From an uncultured Clostridia bacterium (GTDB lineage Bacteria; Bacillota; Clostridia; Christensenellales; Christensenellaceae), in contig CAMSSU010000009.1 of the NCBI GenBank assembly GCA_947063485.1, positions 1 to 49,282 on the forward strand: a DNA stretch of 49,282 nt, in the 5' to 3' direction. The translations under genes were made by a program, and so were the position numbers. The stretch's first letter is position 1. Every line of letters begins with the position of its first letter. This document shows, one piece after another, positions 41,561 to 49,280 of this stretch. Under the pieces are notes generated by a model. The model had not been told where the DNA came from. It did no database searches and saw only the letters and a list, made by a program, of their open reading frames with translations.

Positions 41561-42322
41561 ATGGGTAAAATGGAAGGAAAAGTTGTTATCATTACAGGCG
41601 GCGGAAAGGGCATCGGTTTTGGCCTCTCCACTGCTTTTGCAAAAGAGGGAGCCAAGCTGGTTCTCACGGGCCGGACGGTGGCAACGCTGGAAGGCGCGAA
41701 GAAGGAGCTGGAGGAGAAGTACGGCGTCGAGGTTCTGACGGTGGGCGCAGACGGCGCCAACGAAGAGCAGGTTCAGCATGTCGTGGAAGAAGCCGTCAAG
41801 AAATTCGGCAAGATCGATGTGCTCATCAACAACGCGCAGACTTCCAAATCCGGCATGATGCTGGAGCAGCACAGCAAGGAGGATTTCGACCTGGCTATCT
41901 ATTCCGGCCTTTATGCGACGTTCTTCTATATGAAGGCATGCTTCCCCTACCTCAAGGAGAGCAAGGGAGCCATCATCAACTTCGCTTCGGGCGCGGGTCT
42001 GGCGGGCCGCGCAGGGCAATCCTCCTATGCGGCGGCAAAAGAGGGCATCCGCGGCCTCTCCCGGGTTGCGGCGACAGAGTGGGGCCCGTATGGCATCAAC
42101 GTCAACGTCGTCTGCCCGCTGGCTATGACGCCTGGCCTGGAGGCTTGGAGAAAAGAGTACCCGGCGCTGTATGAGCAGACCATCAAAGGCGTTCCGCTGG
42201 GGCATTTTGCAGATGCGGAAAAGGATATTGGGCGGGTTTGCGTATTCCTGGCTTCGGAAGACGCTTCCTACCTGACGGGCGAGACCATCACGCTGCAGGG
42301 CGGCAGCGGTCTGCGGCCGTAG
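41561..42322 (+). CDS. Short-chain dehydrogenase/reductase
   Basis: The 253-residue classical SDR has a Rossmann cofactor loop TGGGKGIGFG (~13-22), NNAQ (a variant of the usual NNAG), catalytic Ser in IINFASGAG and the catalytic YAAAK. An Arg in VLTGRT after strand beta-2 suggests NADP(H). A C-terminal GGSGLRP replaces the usual GG. These enzymes oxidise or reduce alcohols and ketones, and the substrate cannot be assigned. AGGAGG precedes the ATG. It is a stand-alone gene with a terminator; a TATAGT at 41519-41524 may be its -10. Confidence 0.9.
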   Translation: MGKMEGKVVIITGGGKGIGFGLSTAFAKEGAKLVLTGRTVATLEGAKKELEEKYGVEVLTVGADGANEEQVQHVVEEAVKKFGKIDVLINNAQTSKSGMMLEQHSKEDFDLAIYSGLYATFFYMKACFPYLKESKGAIINFASGAGLAGRAGQSSYAAAKEGIRGLSRVAATEWGPYGINVNVVCPLAMTPGLEAWRKEYPALYEQTIKGVPLGHFADAEKDIGRVCVFLASEDASYLTGETITLQGGSGLRP

Positions 42323-42331
42323 CAAAAGCGA

Positions 42332-42359
42332 GAAAAGAGCGCGGTATGCGCTCTTTTTT
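42332..42359 (+). terminator. Terminator of the SDR gene
   Basis: An AAAAGAGCGC/GCGCTCTTTT stem with a GGTAT loop. Confidence 0.88.
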
Positions 42360-42397
42360 ATTTCGCGCTGTTAGCGCAGGCACATGATGCGAAACCC

Positions 42398-42427
42398 TTG
42401 CAAAATGGGGAGCCTCTGTGTTAAGAT
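42398..42427 (+). promoter_or_regulatory. Promoter for the RNHCP leader transcript
   Basis: TTGCAA (42398-42403), an 18-bp spacer and TAAGAT (42422-42427) would give a leader of about 145 nt before the RNHCP start. Confidence 0.5.
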
Positions 42428-42470
42428 AACCAAAAGGCGAAGAGCCGAATGAGCAGGGAAGGAGATTTGT

Positions 42471-42530
42471 TTGAAAAATTACAATAACGCATCGGAAATT
42501 GCAGCAAACCGGGAGGTTTTTGCGAAGTAA
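42471..42530 (+). CDS. Possible 19-residue leader peptide upstream of the RNHCP gene
   Basis: A TTG start at 42471 lies six bases after AAGGAG (42459-42464) and opens a 19-codon frame that begins MKNYNNASE and ends with TAA at 42528-42530. It stops 12 bases before a hairpin that hides the next gene's ribosome site. The size and placement resemble leader peptides of translational-attenuation systems. It could be fortuitous; no homologue is recognised. Confidence 0.35.
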   Translation: MKNYNNASEIAANREVFAK

Positions 42531-42573
42531 TTTCCGCTTAGCCTCCCAGCAGGATGAATTTGCTGAGGGAGGA
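42493..42573 (+). promoter_or_regulatory. Two alternative RNA hairpins controlling access to the RNHCP ribosome site
   Basis: Hairpin 1 (42493-42537) pairs CGGAAATT with AATTTCCG and AACC with GGTT around GGGA. Hairpin 2 (42542-42572) pairs CCTCCCAGCA with TGCT-GA-GGGAGG, burying the Shine-Dalgarno GGGAGG (42567-42572). The same CCTCCC could instead pair with GGGAGG at 42511-42516, so the two folds can exclude each other. Confidence 0.5.
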
Positions 42574-42581
42574 ACAATCAC

Positions 42582-42977
42582 TTGAATTTAGAGAAGAAAC
42601 AGCCGGGCCAGGAGAAGCCGCAGGAGGCTTGCTTTGTCTGCCAAGCCTGCGGAGCAGTTATCATGCAGGAGGGCGCGGGCAGCCGGCACCGCAATCACTG
42701 CCCAAAGTGCCTGGCCAGCGTCCATTTGGATGAACAGCCGGGGGATCGCGCATCGCCCTGCAAGGGAGTGATGGATGCCATCGGAGTTTGGGTGCGCAAA
42801 GACGGCGAATGGGCGATTTTGCATCGCTGCCGCAAATGCGGCGCCATTCATTCCAACCGCATTGCCGCGGACGACAACCCCATTAAACTGGTTTCTATCG
42901 CCCTAAAGCCGCTGGCGTCTCCGCCATTTCCGCTGGAAATGCTGGAGCAAATGGCGGCAATAGAAAATAAGAAATAG
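42582..42977 (+). CDS. RNHCP-domain zinc-binding protein
   Basis: The 131-residue protein has the RNHCP signature: two Cys pairs FVCQACG and NHCPKC with SRHRNHCP between, and a second C-terminal pair HRCRKCG followed by IHSNRIAADDNP. It is most likely a zinc-ribbon-like protein of unknown function. Members occur widely in bacteria, sometimes beside rRNA- or translation-related genes, but no role is established. The start is TTG at 42582, about nine bases after GGGAGG; this site is predicted to be sequestered in a hairpin, so expression is probably regulated at translation. A short upstream frame may act as a leader. Confidence 0.82.
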   Translation: MNLEKKQPGQEKPQEACFVCQACGAVIMQEGAGSRHRNHCPKCLASVHLDEQPGDRASPCKGVMDAIGVWVRKDGEWAILHRCRKCGAIHSNRIAADDNPIKLVSIALKPLASPPFPLEMLEQMAAIENKK

Positions 42978-42990
42978 CACAAAACGTGCA

Positions 42991-43020
42991 AAGAAGGCAA
43001 GCCATTTGGCTTGCCTTCTT
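42991..43020. terminator. Bidirectional terminator between the RNHCP and GNAT genes
   Basis: A perfect 13-bp AAGAAGGCAAGCC/GGCTTGCCTTCTT stem with an ATTT loop. Confidence 0.88.
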
Positions 43021-43041
43021 ATGTATCTTGGCAGAGAGAAG

Positions 43042-43575
43042 CTATTTTTGGGCATTCAATTTGGCATATACATAAGTATCTTTCCAAATCGCTCTGCCGT
43101 TTTCATCCTTCCAGAAATATACGTTCTTTTTGAAATGAGCTTCGCGCCGAAACCCCAATGCTTCGAGCAATCTCCATGAATTTTGGTTGCAGGGATCGCA
43201 CTCGGCGTATATTCGATGAACGCCATTTGAAAATGCCTGCTCAATTAAGGCCTTGCAGCTTTCGGCCGCATAACCGTGTCCCCAGTAGTTTTTATTCAGG
43301 ACGTACCCTAGCTCCAATGATTCAAAGTCGCGTTTTCCCATATAGATGTTGCCGATCATTTTATGGGAACTCCTCAGCTCGATCGCGATCATTTCATCTG
43401 TTCCGATGCGCCATTCAAGGTTTTCTTTTGCTTCCTTCAGGGTTAGGGGCTGATACGGCTCATATTCCACGACTTCCCTATCGGATAGATATTCAAATAG
43501 ATCCGGCAAATCCTCTTTTTGGTATCTTCTTAAAATCAACCGCTCTGTTTCGGCTATGACTATTTTGTGCTCCAT
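43042..43575 (-). CDS. GNAT-family acetyltransferase, RimJ/RimL type
   Basis: The 177-residue protein begins ETERLILRRYQKEDLPDLFEYLSD, the standard RimJ/L opening. It has LGYVLNKNYWGHGYAAESCKALIEQAF with the acetyl-CoA loop (W-GHGYA) and closes with YAECDPCNQNSWRLLEALGFRREAH. It would acetylate an amine, possibly a ribosomal-protein N-terminus or a small molecule. Its codons are noticeably richer in A/T than those of neighbouring genes, hinting at more recent acquisition. AGGAAAG precedes the ATG. It is isolated from lpd by a terminator hairpin. Confidence 0.88.
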   Translation of the reverse strand: MEHKIVIAETERLILRRYQKEDLPDLFEYLSDREVVEYEPYQPLTLKEAKENLEWRIGTDEMIAIELRSSHKMIGNIYMGKRDFESLELGYVLNKNYWGHGYAAESCKALIEQAFSNGVHRIYAECDPCNQNSWRLLEALGFRREAHFKKNVYFWKDENGRAIWKDTYVYAKLNAQK

Positions 43576-43605
43576 GCTACTTTCCTTTATTTGGCGGATT
43601 TATGA

Positions 43606-43647
43606 TTAAAAGAACGCCCGCAGGAAAACAAGCGCTTTCCTGCGGGC
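43606..43647 (-). terminator. Terminator of lpd
   Basis: On the minus strand, GCCCGCAGGAAA/TTTCCTGCGGGC forms a 12-bp stem followed by GTTCTTTT. Confidence 0.8.
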
Positions 43648-43686
43648 ATCTTTGCTTCCTGATGGAATGCTTTCCAAACAGGTTTT

Positions 43687-45081
43687 TTATTTCTTTTTCT
43701 TGGGCATCGCGTTGCAGGAGAGGCCTTCCGCATCGTGCGCCGCTTCCATCAGCGTCTCGCAGACGGTGGGGTGCGGGTGGATGGTATCCGAGAGATCTGC
43801 AACCGTGCCGTTCTTCTTCATCAGGACGGCAATTTCACCGATCATATCCGTGGCTCTGGGAGCGAAAATCTGCGCGCCCAGGATTTTGCCCGTGGTCTTC
43901 TGGGCGATGATTTTCACGACGCCGCTGTTGGCGCCCATGACCATGGCTCTGCCGTTGCCGGCGACGTTGAAGGAGCCAATTTCCACATCATAGCCAGCTT
44001 CTTTCGCCTTGTCTGCCGTCATGCCGATGTAGGCAATCTCGGGAGAGGAGTAGATGCAGGCCGGGACGACATCGTAGCTCATGGTTGCGGTTCTGCCGGC
44101 GCAGTTGGCCGCGGCGACCATGCCCTGAGCAGAAGCGACGTGAGCCAGCTGAATCTTGCCCGTGATATCGCCGATGGCGTAGATGTTCTTGACGCTGGTC
44201 TGCATGCAGCTATCCACTTCGACGAACGCGCGGTTCATCTTGATGCCCAGCTCTTCCAGGCCGATGCCAGCCGTCATGGCGCGGCGGCCGACGCTGACGA
44301 CGCAGACGCTGCCCGTGGCGACTTCGCTCTTGCCGTTCAGCTCATAGCTGACGGAAACCGTATCGCCGCCCTCGATGCCCGTAACCTTGGCGTTGTTGAT
44401 GATGGAAACGCCTTTTTTCTTCAGGCTGGCTTTCAGGGAGTTGACGATATCCGCATCCACGCCCGGCAGGATGGAAGGCATCATTTCGATGACGGTAACC
44501 TTCTTGCCCAGCGTCGCGAACAGCGTGGTGAACTCCATGCCGATGACGCCGCCGCCGATGATGACGAAGCTATCCGGCAGCTCTTTCATGGCCAGGACTT
44601 CGTCGCTGGTAACGACATTTTTGCCGTCGATGCCGGGAATCGGGGGGCGGGCAGGAGCAGAACCAGTGGCCAGGATGATCTTATCCGCCTCGACGGTTGT
44701 GCCGTTGTCTACCTCGATGGTGTTGGCGCTGGTCAGCTTGCCAAACCCGATTACAACATCGACGCCGTGCGCCGCTTCCAATGCGCCGATGCCGCCCGTC
44801 AGTCTCGCGACGACAGCATCTTTGTTGGCGGCGATTTTCGCGTAATCATAGGTGATTTCGCCGGTGGAGACGCCGAATTTCGCAGCGTTCTTCGCTTCCT
44901 CATAGAGCTCTGCGCTGTGCAGCAGGGCTTTGGTGGGGATGCAGCCTCTGTTGAGGCAGGTTCCGCCCAGCTCCCGCGCCTCGATGAGCGCCGTCTTCAG
45001 GCCAAGCTGCGAGCAGCGAATGGCCGCTTCATAGCCGCCGGGGCCGCCGCCCAAAACTGCAACGTCATAACGTTTGTTCAT
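43687..45081 (-). CDS. lpdA: Dihydrolipoyl dehydrogenase (E3)
   Basis: The 464-residue flavoprotein reoxidises dihydrolipoyl groups of the E2 protein with NAD. It has FAD-binding VAVLGGGPGGYEAA, redox-active disulfide GGTCLNRGCIP, NAD-binding VIIGGGVIGMEF, the second FAD motif YAIGDITGKIQLAHVASAQG and the C-terminal active base HPHPTVCE. There is no N-terminal lipoyl domain, unlike some clostridial E3s. The E2/E1 genes lie divergently across a 331-bp control region, so this E3 most likely serves that complex. AAGGAG precedes the start. The protein ends in a Lys-rich tail. Confidence 0.96.
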   Translation of the reverse strand: MNKRYDVAVLGGGPGGYEAAIRCSQLGLKTALIEARELGGTCLNRGCIPTKALLHSAELYEEAKNAAKFGVSTGEITYDYAKIAANKDAVVARLTGGIGALEAAHGVDVVIGFGKLTSANTIEVDNGTTVEADKIILATGSAPARPPIPGIDGKNVVTSDEVLAMKELPDSFVIIGGGVIGMEFTTLFATLGKKVTVIEMMPSILPGVDADIVNSLKASLKKKGVSIINNAKVTGIEGGDTVSVSYELNGKSEVATGSVCVVSVGRRAMTAGIGLEELGIKMNRAFVEVDSCMQTSVKNIYAIGDITGKIQLAHVASAQGMVAAANCAGRTATMSYDVVPACIYSSPEIAYIGMTADKAKEAGYDVEIGSFNVAGNGRAMVMGANSGVVKIIAQKTTGKILGAQIFAPRATDMIGEIAVLMKKNGTVADLSDTIHPHPTVCETLMEAAHDAEGLSCNAMPKKKK

Positions 45082-45116
45082 AGTAGACTCCTTCTTATAT
45101 AAATCTTATAGAATGC

Positions 45117-45156
45117 GTATGTTTTGCCATACTGTTACCGTATGCTATCGGCATAC
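45117..45156. promoter_or_regulatory. Operator-like array of four alternating GTATG/CATAC half-sites
   Basis: GTATG (45117-45121), CATAC (45128-45132), GTATG (45140-45144) and CATAC (45152-45156) occur with centres 11-12 bp apart, one helical turn. They lie between the lpd promoter and its start codon. This suggests a regulator binding site or, in RNA, hairpins. Confidence 0.5.
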
Positions 45157-45167
45157 ATCCAGCTATA

Positions 45168-45196
45168 ATGGTAGAATAATTGCGGCGGTTTGTCAA
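45168..45196 (-). promoter_or_regulatory. Promoter for lpdA
   Basis: On the minus strand, a perfect TTGACA (45196-45191), a 17-bp spacer and TACCAT (45173-45168). Confidence 0.65.
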
Positions 45197-45252
45197 TAAT
45201 CGGAAGCGAATTTGAAAGTCTTTGGGAAAAATGAAAAAAAGCCTGCGCTACA

Positions 45253-45281
45253 TTGACATTTCGGGGGGCAGGCGATACAAT
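45253..45281 (+). promoter_or_regulatory. Promoter for the E2-E1 operon
   Basis: A perfect TTGACA (45253-45258), a 17-bp spacer and TACAAT (45276-45281), giving a leader of roughly 125 nt. Confidence 0.75.
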
Positions 45282-45412
45282 AAAATTGTTACAAATATGT
45301 GTTGTTTGCGGCGGGAGCAGGGAAAAGTCCGTCGTTTTCCTGCGCTTCATGCGGCAGCAATATCATTTAATACTGTTTCAAATTTGCGCCAAGACGCATT
45401 TTAGGAGGTAAC

Positions 45413-46645
45413 ATGGCAAACGTTGTGATTATGCCGAAAGTTGGCATTACAGTAACGGATTGTATCCTGACGACCTGGTATAAGAAAGTCGGCGATACGG
45501 TTGAGAAGGGCGAGCCGCTGTTCTCTTACGAGACGGATAAGGCTTCCATCGATGAAGAGTCGGAATTCTCCGGCACGATTCTGGATCTGTTCTATGAAGA
45601 AGGCGATGTCGTCGAGTGCCTGGCAGACGTATGCGTCATTGGCGAGCCCGGCGAGAAATATGAGCGCCCGGCAGGCGCAGCTCCGGCAGCAGCGCCCGAA
45701 GCGCCTGCGGCAGAGGCGGCTCCCGCTCCTGCGGCAGCTCCGGCAGCGGCAGCAGCGCCTAAGGCAGAGGCAAACGGCGCGCCCATCTCCCCCAGAGCAA
45801 AAACTTTTGCGAAGCAGCTGGGCGTGGAGACGGACGGCATTGCGCCCACCGGCCCCGAGGGCAGAGTGATCGCAAGAGACGTCATCGCGGCGGCAGAAGC
45901 GGGCACGGCCAAGAAGGCGGAAGCGCCTGCGGCAGCTGTGGCAGAGGCGCCGAAATCCGGCGGATATACGGACAAGAAGCAGAGCAACGTCCGCAAAGTC
46001 ATTGCTCGGGCGATGTCCACCTCGCTTTCCACCATCCCGCAGCTCACGCTCAACACCAGCTTCGATGCGACGGCCGTTCTGGCGCTGCGCAAGAAGTTCA
46101 AAGAGTGCACCTTCACGGATGAGTTCGCCGGCATCACGCTCAACGATATGATGATCCACGCGGTCTCCAAAGTTCTGCCGGCTTTCCCCGAGCTGAACGC
46201 ACACCTGCTGGATGATACTCTGCGCGTATTTGACGACGTCAACGTCGGCTGTGCAGTCGATACGGACAGAGGCTTGCTGGTTCCCGCGGTTGTCGCGGCA
46301 GACAAGATGAGCCTGTTGGAAGTTTCCCAGAACCTCAAGACGGTTGTCGCGGCGGCAAAGCAGGGCAATATCAACCCGGATCTTTTAAACTGCGGCACGT
46401 TCACGGTCAGCAACCTGGGCAGCTTCGGCATCGAGAGCTTCACGCCTGTCATCAACCCGCCGCAGACGGGCATTCTGGGCGTAGACGGCATCACCTACCG
46501 CATGAAGAAGAGCGGCGAGACATACCCGGCAATGGGCCTTTCGCTGACGTTCGACCACAGAGCCATCGACGGCGCTCCTGCGGCACGCTTCCTCAAAGCA
46601 CTCGTGAACTATCTCGAGAACTTTGATATGATGCAGATGAAATAA
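45413..46645 (+). CDS. 2-oxoacid dehydrogenase E2 (dihydrolipoamide acyltransferase)
   Basis: The 410-residue E2 core has an N-terminal lipoyl domain (~1-80) with the lipoylated Lys43 in YETDKASID, an Ala/Pro-rich flexible linker (~84-125), a peripheral-subunit-binding domain (~126-163: ISPRAKTFAKQLGVETDGIAPTGPEGRVIARDV), a second linker and the catalytic domain (~185-410). The active-site motif is DHRAIDG (His ~382). It transfers the acyl group from lipoyl to CoA and forms the multimeric core. The lipoyl group could be supplied by LplA at 20794. AGGAGG precedes the ATG. The fused E1 gene follows after 47 bp. The acyl substrate (pyruvate, acetoin or branched-chain) is not settled by sequence. 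Confidence 0.93.
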   Translation: MANVVIMPKVGITVTDCILTTWYKKVGDTVEKGEPLFSYETDKASIDEESEFSGTILDLFYEEGDVVECLADVCVIGEPGEKYERPAGAAPAAAPEAPAAEAAPAPAAAPAAAAAPKAEANGAPISPRAKTFAKQLGVETDGIAPTGPEGRVIARDVIAAAEAGTAKKAEAPAAAVAEAPKSGGYTDKKQSNVRKVIARAMSTSLSTIPQLTLNTSFDATAVLALRKKFKECTFTDEFAGITLNDMMIHAVSKVLPAFPELNAHLLDDTLRVFDDVNVGCAVDTDRGLLVPAVVAADKMSLLEVSQNLKTVVAAAKQGNINPDLLNCGTFTVSNLGSFGIESFTPVINPPQTGILGVDGITYRMKKSGETYPAMGLSLTFDHRAIDGAPAARFLKALVNYLENFDMMQMK

Positions 46646-46692
46646 TTTCGCCAAGCGAAATTGCGATATTTTAAAGAGAGGTAAAAAGTAAA

Positions 46693-49161
46693 ATGCCAAA
46701 GTGTTTGTATACTGACCCGAACGAGCTTCGGGCTCCTGGAAAGATTCATTTCGAGGACATTGAAGTCAACCAGTATAACAAGACCATCGAAGATGAGAAA
46801 GCAAACTTCAGCAAAGAAGATTTCATGCGCATCTACGAGGATATGTTCTCCATCCGCACCTTCGAGCTGATGCTGCTGGATATCAAGCAGAAGGGTATGT
46901 ATGCGGGCGTCAACTACACCTATCCCGGCCCGGCGCACCTTGCCATCGGCCAGGAAGCCGCGGCAGTCGGCGAAGCATACTATCTGGATGCCAACGATTT
47001 CGTGTTCGGCAGCCACAGAAGCCACCACGAGATCATCGCAAAGGCGTTCTCCGCTATTCACAAGCTCTCGGATGACGAGCTGAAGGATATTATGGAGAAC
47101 TACATGGGCGGCGCGCTTTATCAGAAAGTCAGCGAGAAGCTCCAGGGCGCAGACATGAAGGAGACGGCAAAGAACTTCTTCCTGTATGGCGCAATGGCAG
47201 AGATTTTCGCGCGTGAAGTCGGTTTCCTGCGCGGCCTGGGCGGCTCCATGCACGCCGCATTCCAGCCGTTCGGCATTTACCCGAACAACGCTATCGTCGG
47301 CGGCTCCTCCTGCGTTGCCGCAGGCGCTGCTCTTTATAAGAAAGTTAACCAGAAGCCGGGCGTTGCTGTTGCAAACCTGGGCGATGGTTCGCTTGGCTGT
47401 GGCCCTGTTTGGGAAGGCATGAACTTCGCAGCGATGGATCAGTACCGCCAGCTCTGGGAAGAGCCGTATAACAAGGGCGGCCTCCCGGTCATCTTCAACT
47501 TCTCCACCAACTCCTACGGCATGGGCGGCAAGACCACCGGCGAGACCATGGGCTACAACATGATTGCCCGTTTCGCGGCAGGCGTCTCCCCGACGCAGCT
47601 GCACGTCGAGCGTGTTGACGGCTTCAACGTCATGGCCGTGATTGACGCTTACAGAAGAAAACTGCCCCTGGCCAAGGAAGACGGCCCGGTCATGCTGGAT
47701 ATCGTTACCTACCGTTTCAGCGGCCACTCCCCGTCCGACGTCAACGCATACCGCAGCACGGAGGAGATCGAGGCTTGGCAGGCACAGGATGCGATTCCTG
47801 CATTCGCAAAGAGCCTGATCGAAGCTGGCGTCTGCACGCAGGAAGAGATCGAAGCGCTGGAGAAGAAGATCATCGAGCGCAACGAGAATGCGTTCAAGCT
47901 TGCCGCTGATAAGGAAGAGACTCCTTACTACGATCTGGATAAGAACCCGCAGCTCATCGAGGATCTCATGTTCTCCAACCAGTATGTTGAGAAGATGGAA
48001 GATCGCCCGGCAGAGATGCTGACGGCAAGAGAGGATAACGATCGCGTTAAGCAGCTGAAAAACAGAGCCAGATACGCTTACGACGAGAACGGCAAAGAGA
48101 TTCCCAAGATCAAGACCTATACCATCCGCGACGGCCTGTTCGAGGCAATGCTGGATAAGTTCTACACGGATCCGACGCTGGTCATGTACGGCGAGGATGT
48201 GGCATACTGGGGCGGCGCTTTCGCTGTTACCAGAAACATGGTGGATTCGGTTCCGCGCCACAGACTGTTCAACTCCCCGATTTCCGAGTCCGCAATCGTG
48301 GGCACGGCAGTTGGCTACGGCATGTGCGGCGGCCGTGCCATCGTCGAGCTGATGTACGGCGACTTCCTGGGCCGCTGCGGCGACGAAGTCTTCAACCAGC
48401 TGGCAAAATGGCAGGCAATGTCCGGCGGCCTTCTGAAGATGCCGGTTGTCCTGCGCATCTCGGTTGGCTCCAAGTACGGCGCACAGCACTCCCAGGAGTG
48501 GACCTCCATGTGCGCGCAGGTTCCTGGCCTGAAGGTCGTCTACCCGGTTACGCCTTACGACGCGAAGGGCATGATGAACACCGCCCTGGCTGGAACGGAC
48601 CCGGTCGTCTTCTTCGAGAGCCAGAAGATCTACGATATGCCTGAAAAATTCGTCAAAGAGGGCGTTCCGGAAGGCTACTACGAAGTTCCCTTCGGCGAGC
48701 CAGTTGTCAGAAGAGCAGGCGACGACGTCACGATCCTGACCCTTGGGCCGGCGCTCTACAGCGCGCTGGATGCTGCGAAGACGCTGGAAGGCTACGGCGT
48801 ATCCGCAGAGGTTATCGATATGAGAAGCGTCGTTCCCTTCAACTATGAGATGGTCGCGAAATCCGTCGAGAAGACGGGCCGCGTCATTCTGGTCAGCGAG
48901 GCCTGCGAGAGAGGCAGCATCATGCACGATATCGCGAATAACCTCTCCCAGCTCTGCTTCGACTATCTGGATGCCGCTCCGTTTGTTCTGGGCTGCCAGA
49001 ACTGGATTACGCCTTCCGCAGAGTACGACAAGTACTTCTTCGTCGGCGCAAGCGACATCGTGGATGCGATCCACGAGAAACTCCTGCCCCTGCCTGGCCA
49101 CGAGCCGGCAAGAACCTTCCGCAAAGCGGAGCTCATCCGCAAAGCAAAGAAGGGTGTCTAA
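46693..49161 (+). CDS. Fused E1 alpha-beta 2-oxoacid (pyruvate/acetoin-type) dehydrogenase
   Basis: The 822-residue protein joins both halves of the thiamine-diphosphate E1 in one chain. The alpha part (~1-430) has the ThDP motif LGDGSLGCGPVWEGMNFAAM...FNFSTNSYG (~230-268) and the phosphorylation-loop-like YRFSGHSPSD. A charged linker (~430-470) leads to the beta part (~472-810), with GEDVAYWGGAF, SPISESAIVGTAVGYGMCGG, GAQHSQEW and PVTPYDAKGMM. It decarboxylates a 2-oxoacid (or cleaves acetoin) and passes the product to the lipoyl group of E2. Separate alpha and beta genes are the usual arrangement. It ends the operon with a strong terminator. Confidence 0.92.
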   Translation: MPKCLYTDPNELRAPGKIHFEDIEVNQYNKTIEDEKANFSKEDFMRIYEDMFSIRTFELMLLDIKQKGMYAGVNYTYPGPAHLAIGQEAAAVGEAYYLDANDFVFGSHRSHHEIIAKAFSAIHKLSDDELKDIMENYMGGALYQKVSEKLQGADMKETAKNFFLYGAMAEIFAREVGFLRGLGGSMHAAFQPFGIYPNNAIVGGSSCVAAGAALYKKVNQKPGVAVANLGDGSLGCGPVWEGMNFAAMDQYRQLWEEPYNKGGLPVIFNFSTNSYGMGGKTTGETMGYNMIARFAAGVSPTQLHVERVDGFNVMAVIDAYRRKLPLAKEDGPVMLDIVTYRFSGHSPSDVNAYRSTEEIEAWQAQDAIPAFAKSLIEAGVCTQEEIEALEKKIIERNENAFKLAADKEETPYYDLDKNPQLIEDLMFSNQYVEKMEDRPAEMLTAREDNDRVKQLKNRARYAYDENGKEIPKIKTYTIRDGLFEAMLDKFYTDPTLVMYGEDVAYWGGAFAVTRNMVDSVPRHRLFNSPISESAIVGTAVGYGMCGGRAIVELMYGDFLGRCGDEVFNQLAKWQAMSGGLLKMPVVLRISVGSKYGAQHSQEWTSMCAQVPGLKVVYPVTPYDAKGMMNTALAGTDPVVFFESQKIYDMPEKFVKEGVPEGYYEVPFGEPVVRRAGDDVTILTLGPALYSALDAAKTLEGYGVSAEVIDMRSVVPFNYEMVAKSVEKTGRVILVSEACERGSIMHDIANNLSQLCFDYLDAAPFVLGCQNWITPSAEYDKYFFVGASDIVDAIHEKLLPLPGHEPARTFRKAELIRKAKKGV

Positions 49162-49179
49162 GGGCATCTTGAGAAAAAC

Positions 49180-49212
49180 AAAAAGCTGTGAGCAATCGCT
49201 CACAGCTTTTTT
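49180..49212 (+). terminator. Terminator of the E2-E1 operon
   Basis: A GCTGTGAGC/GCTCACAGC stem with an AATC loop is flanked by A and T runs. Confidence 0.92.
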
Positions 49213-49252
49213 GTTGCGTTTTGGTAAGAACATGGGGAAAAGCAAAATAAAA

Positions 49253-49280
49253 TGGCAGGAAGCTTTTTAGGCTTCTGCCA
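49253..49280. repeat. Inverted repeat at the right edge
   Basis: TGGCAGGAAGC and GCTTCTGCCA form a hairpin with one bulged base. It may be the terminator of a gene lying beyond the window. Confidence 0.4.

Noticed and set aside
46609-49245. 878-residue minus-strand frame opposite the fused E1
   Set aside because: Shadow of the E1 gene; it runs through the terminator at its beginning and has no known domains.
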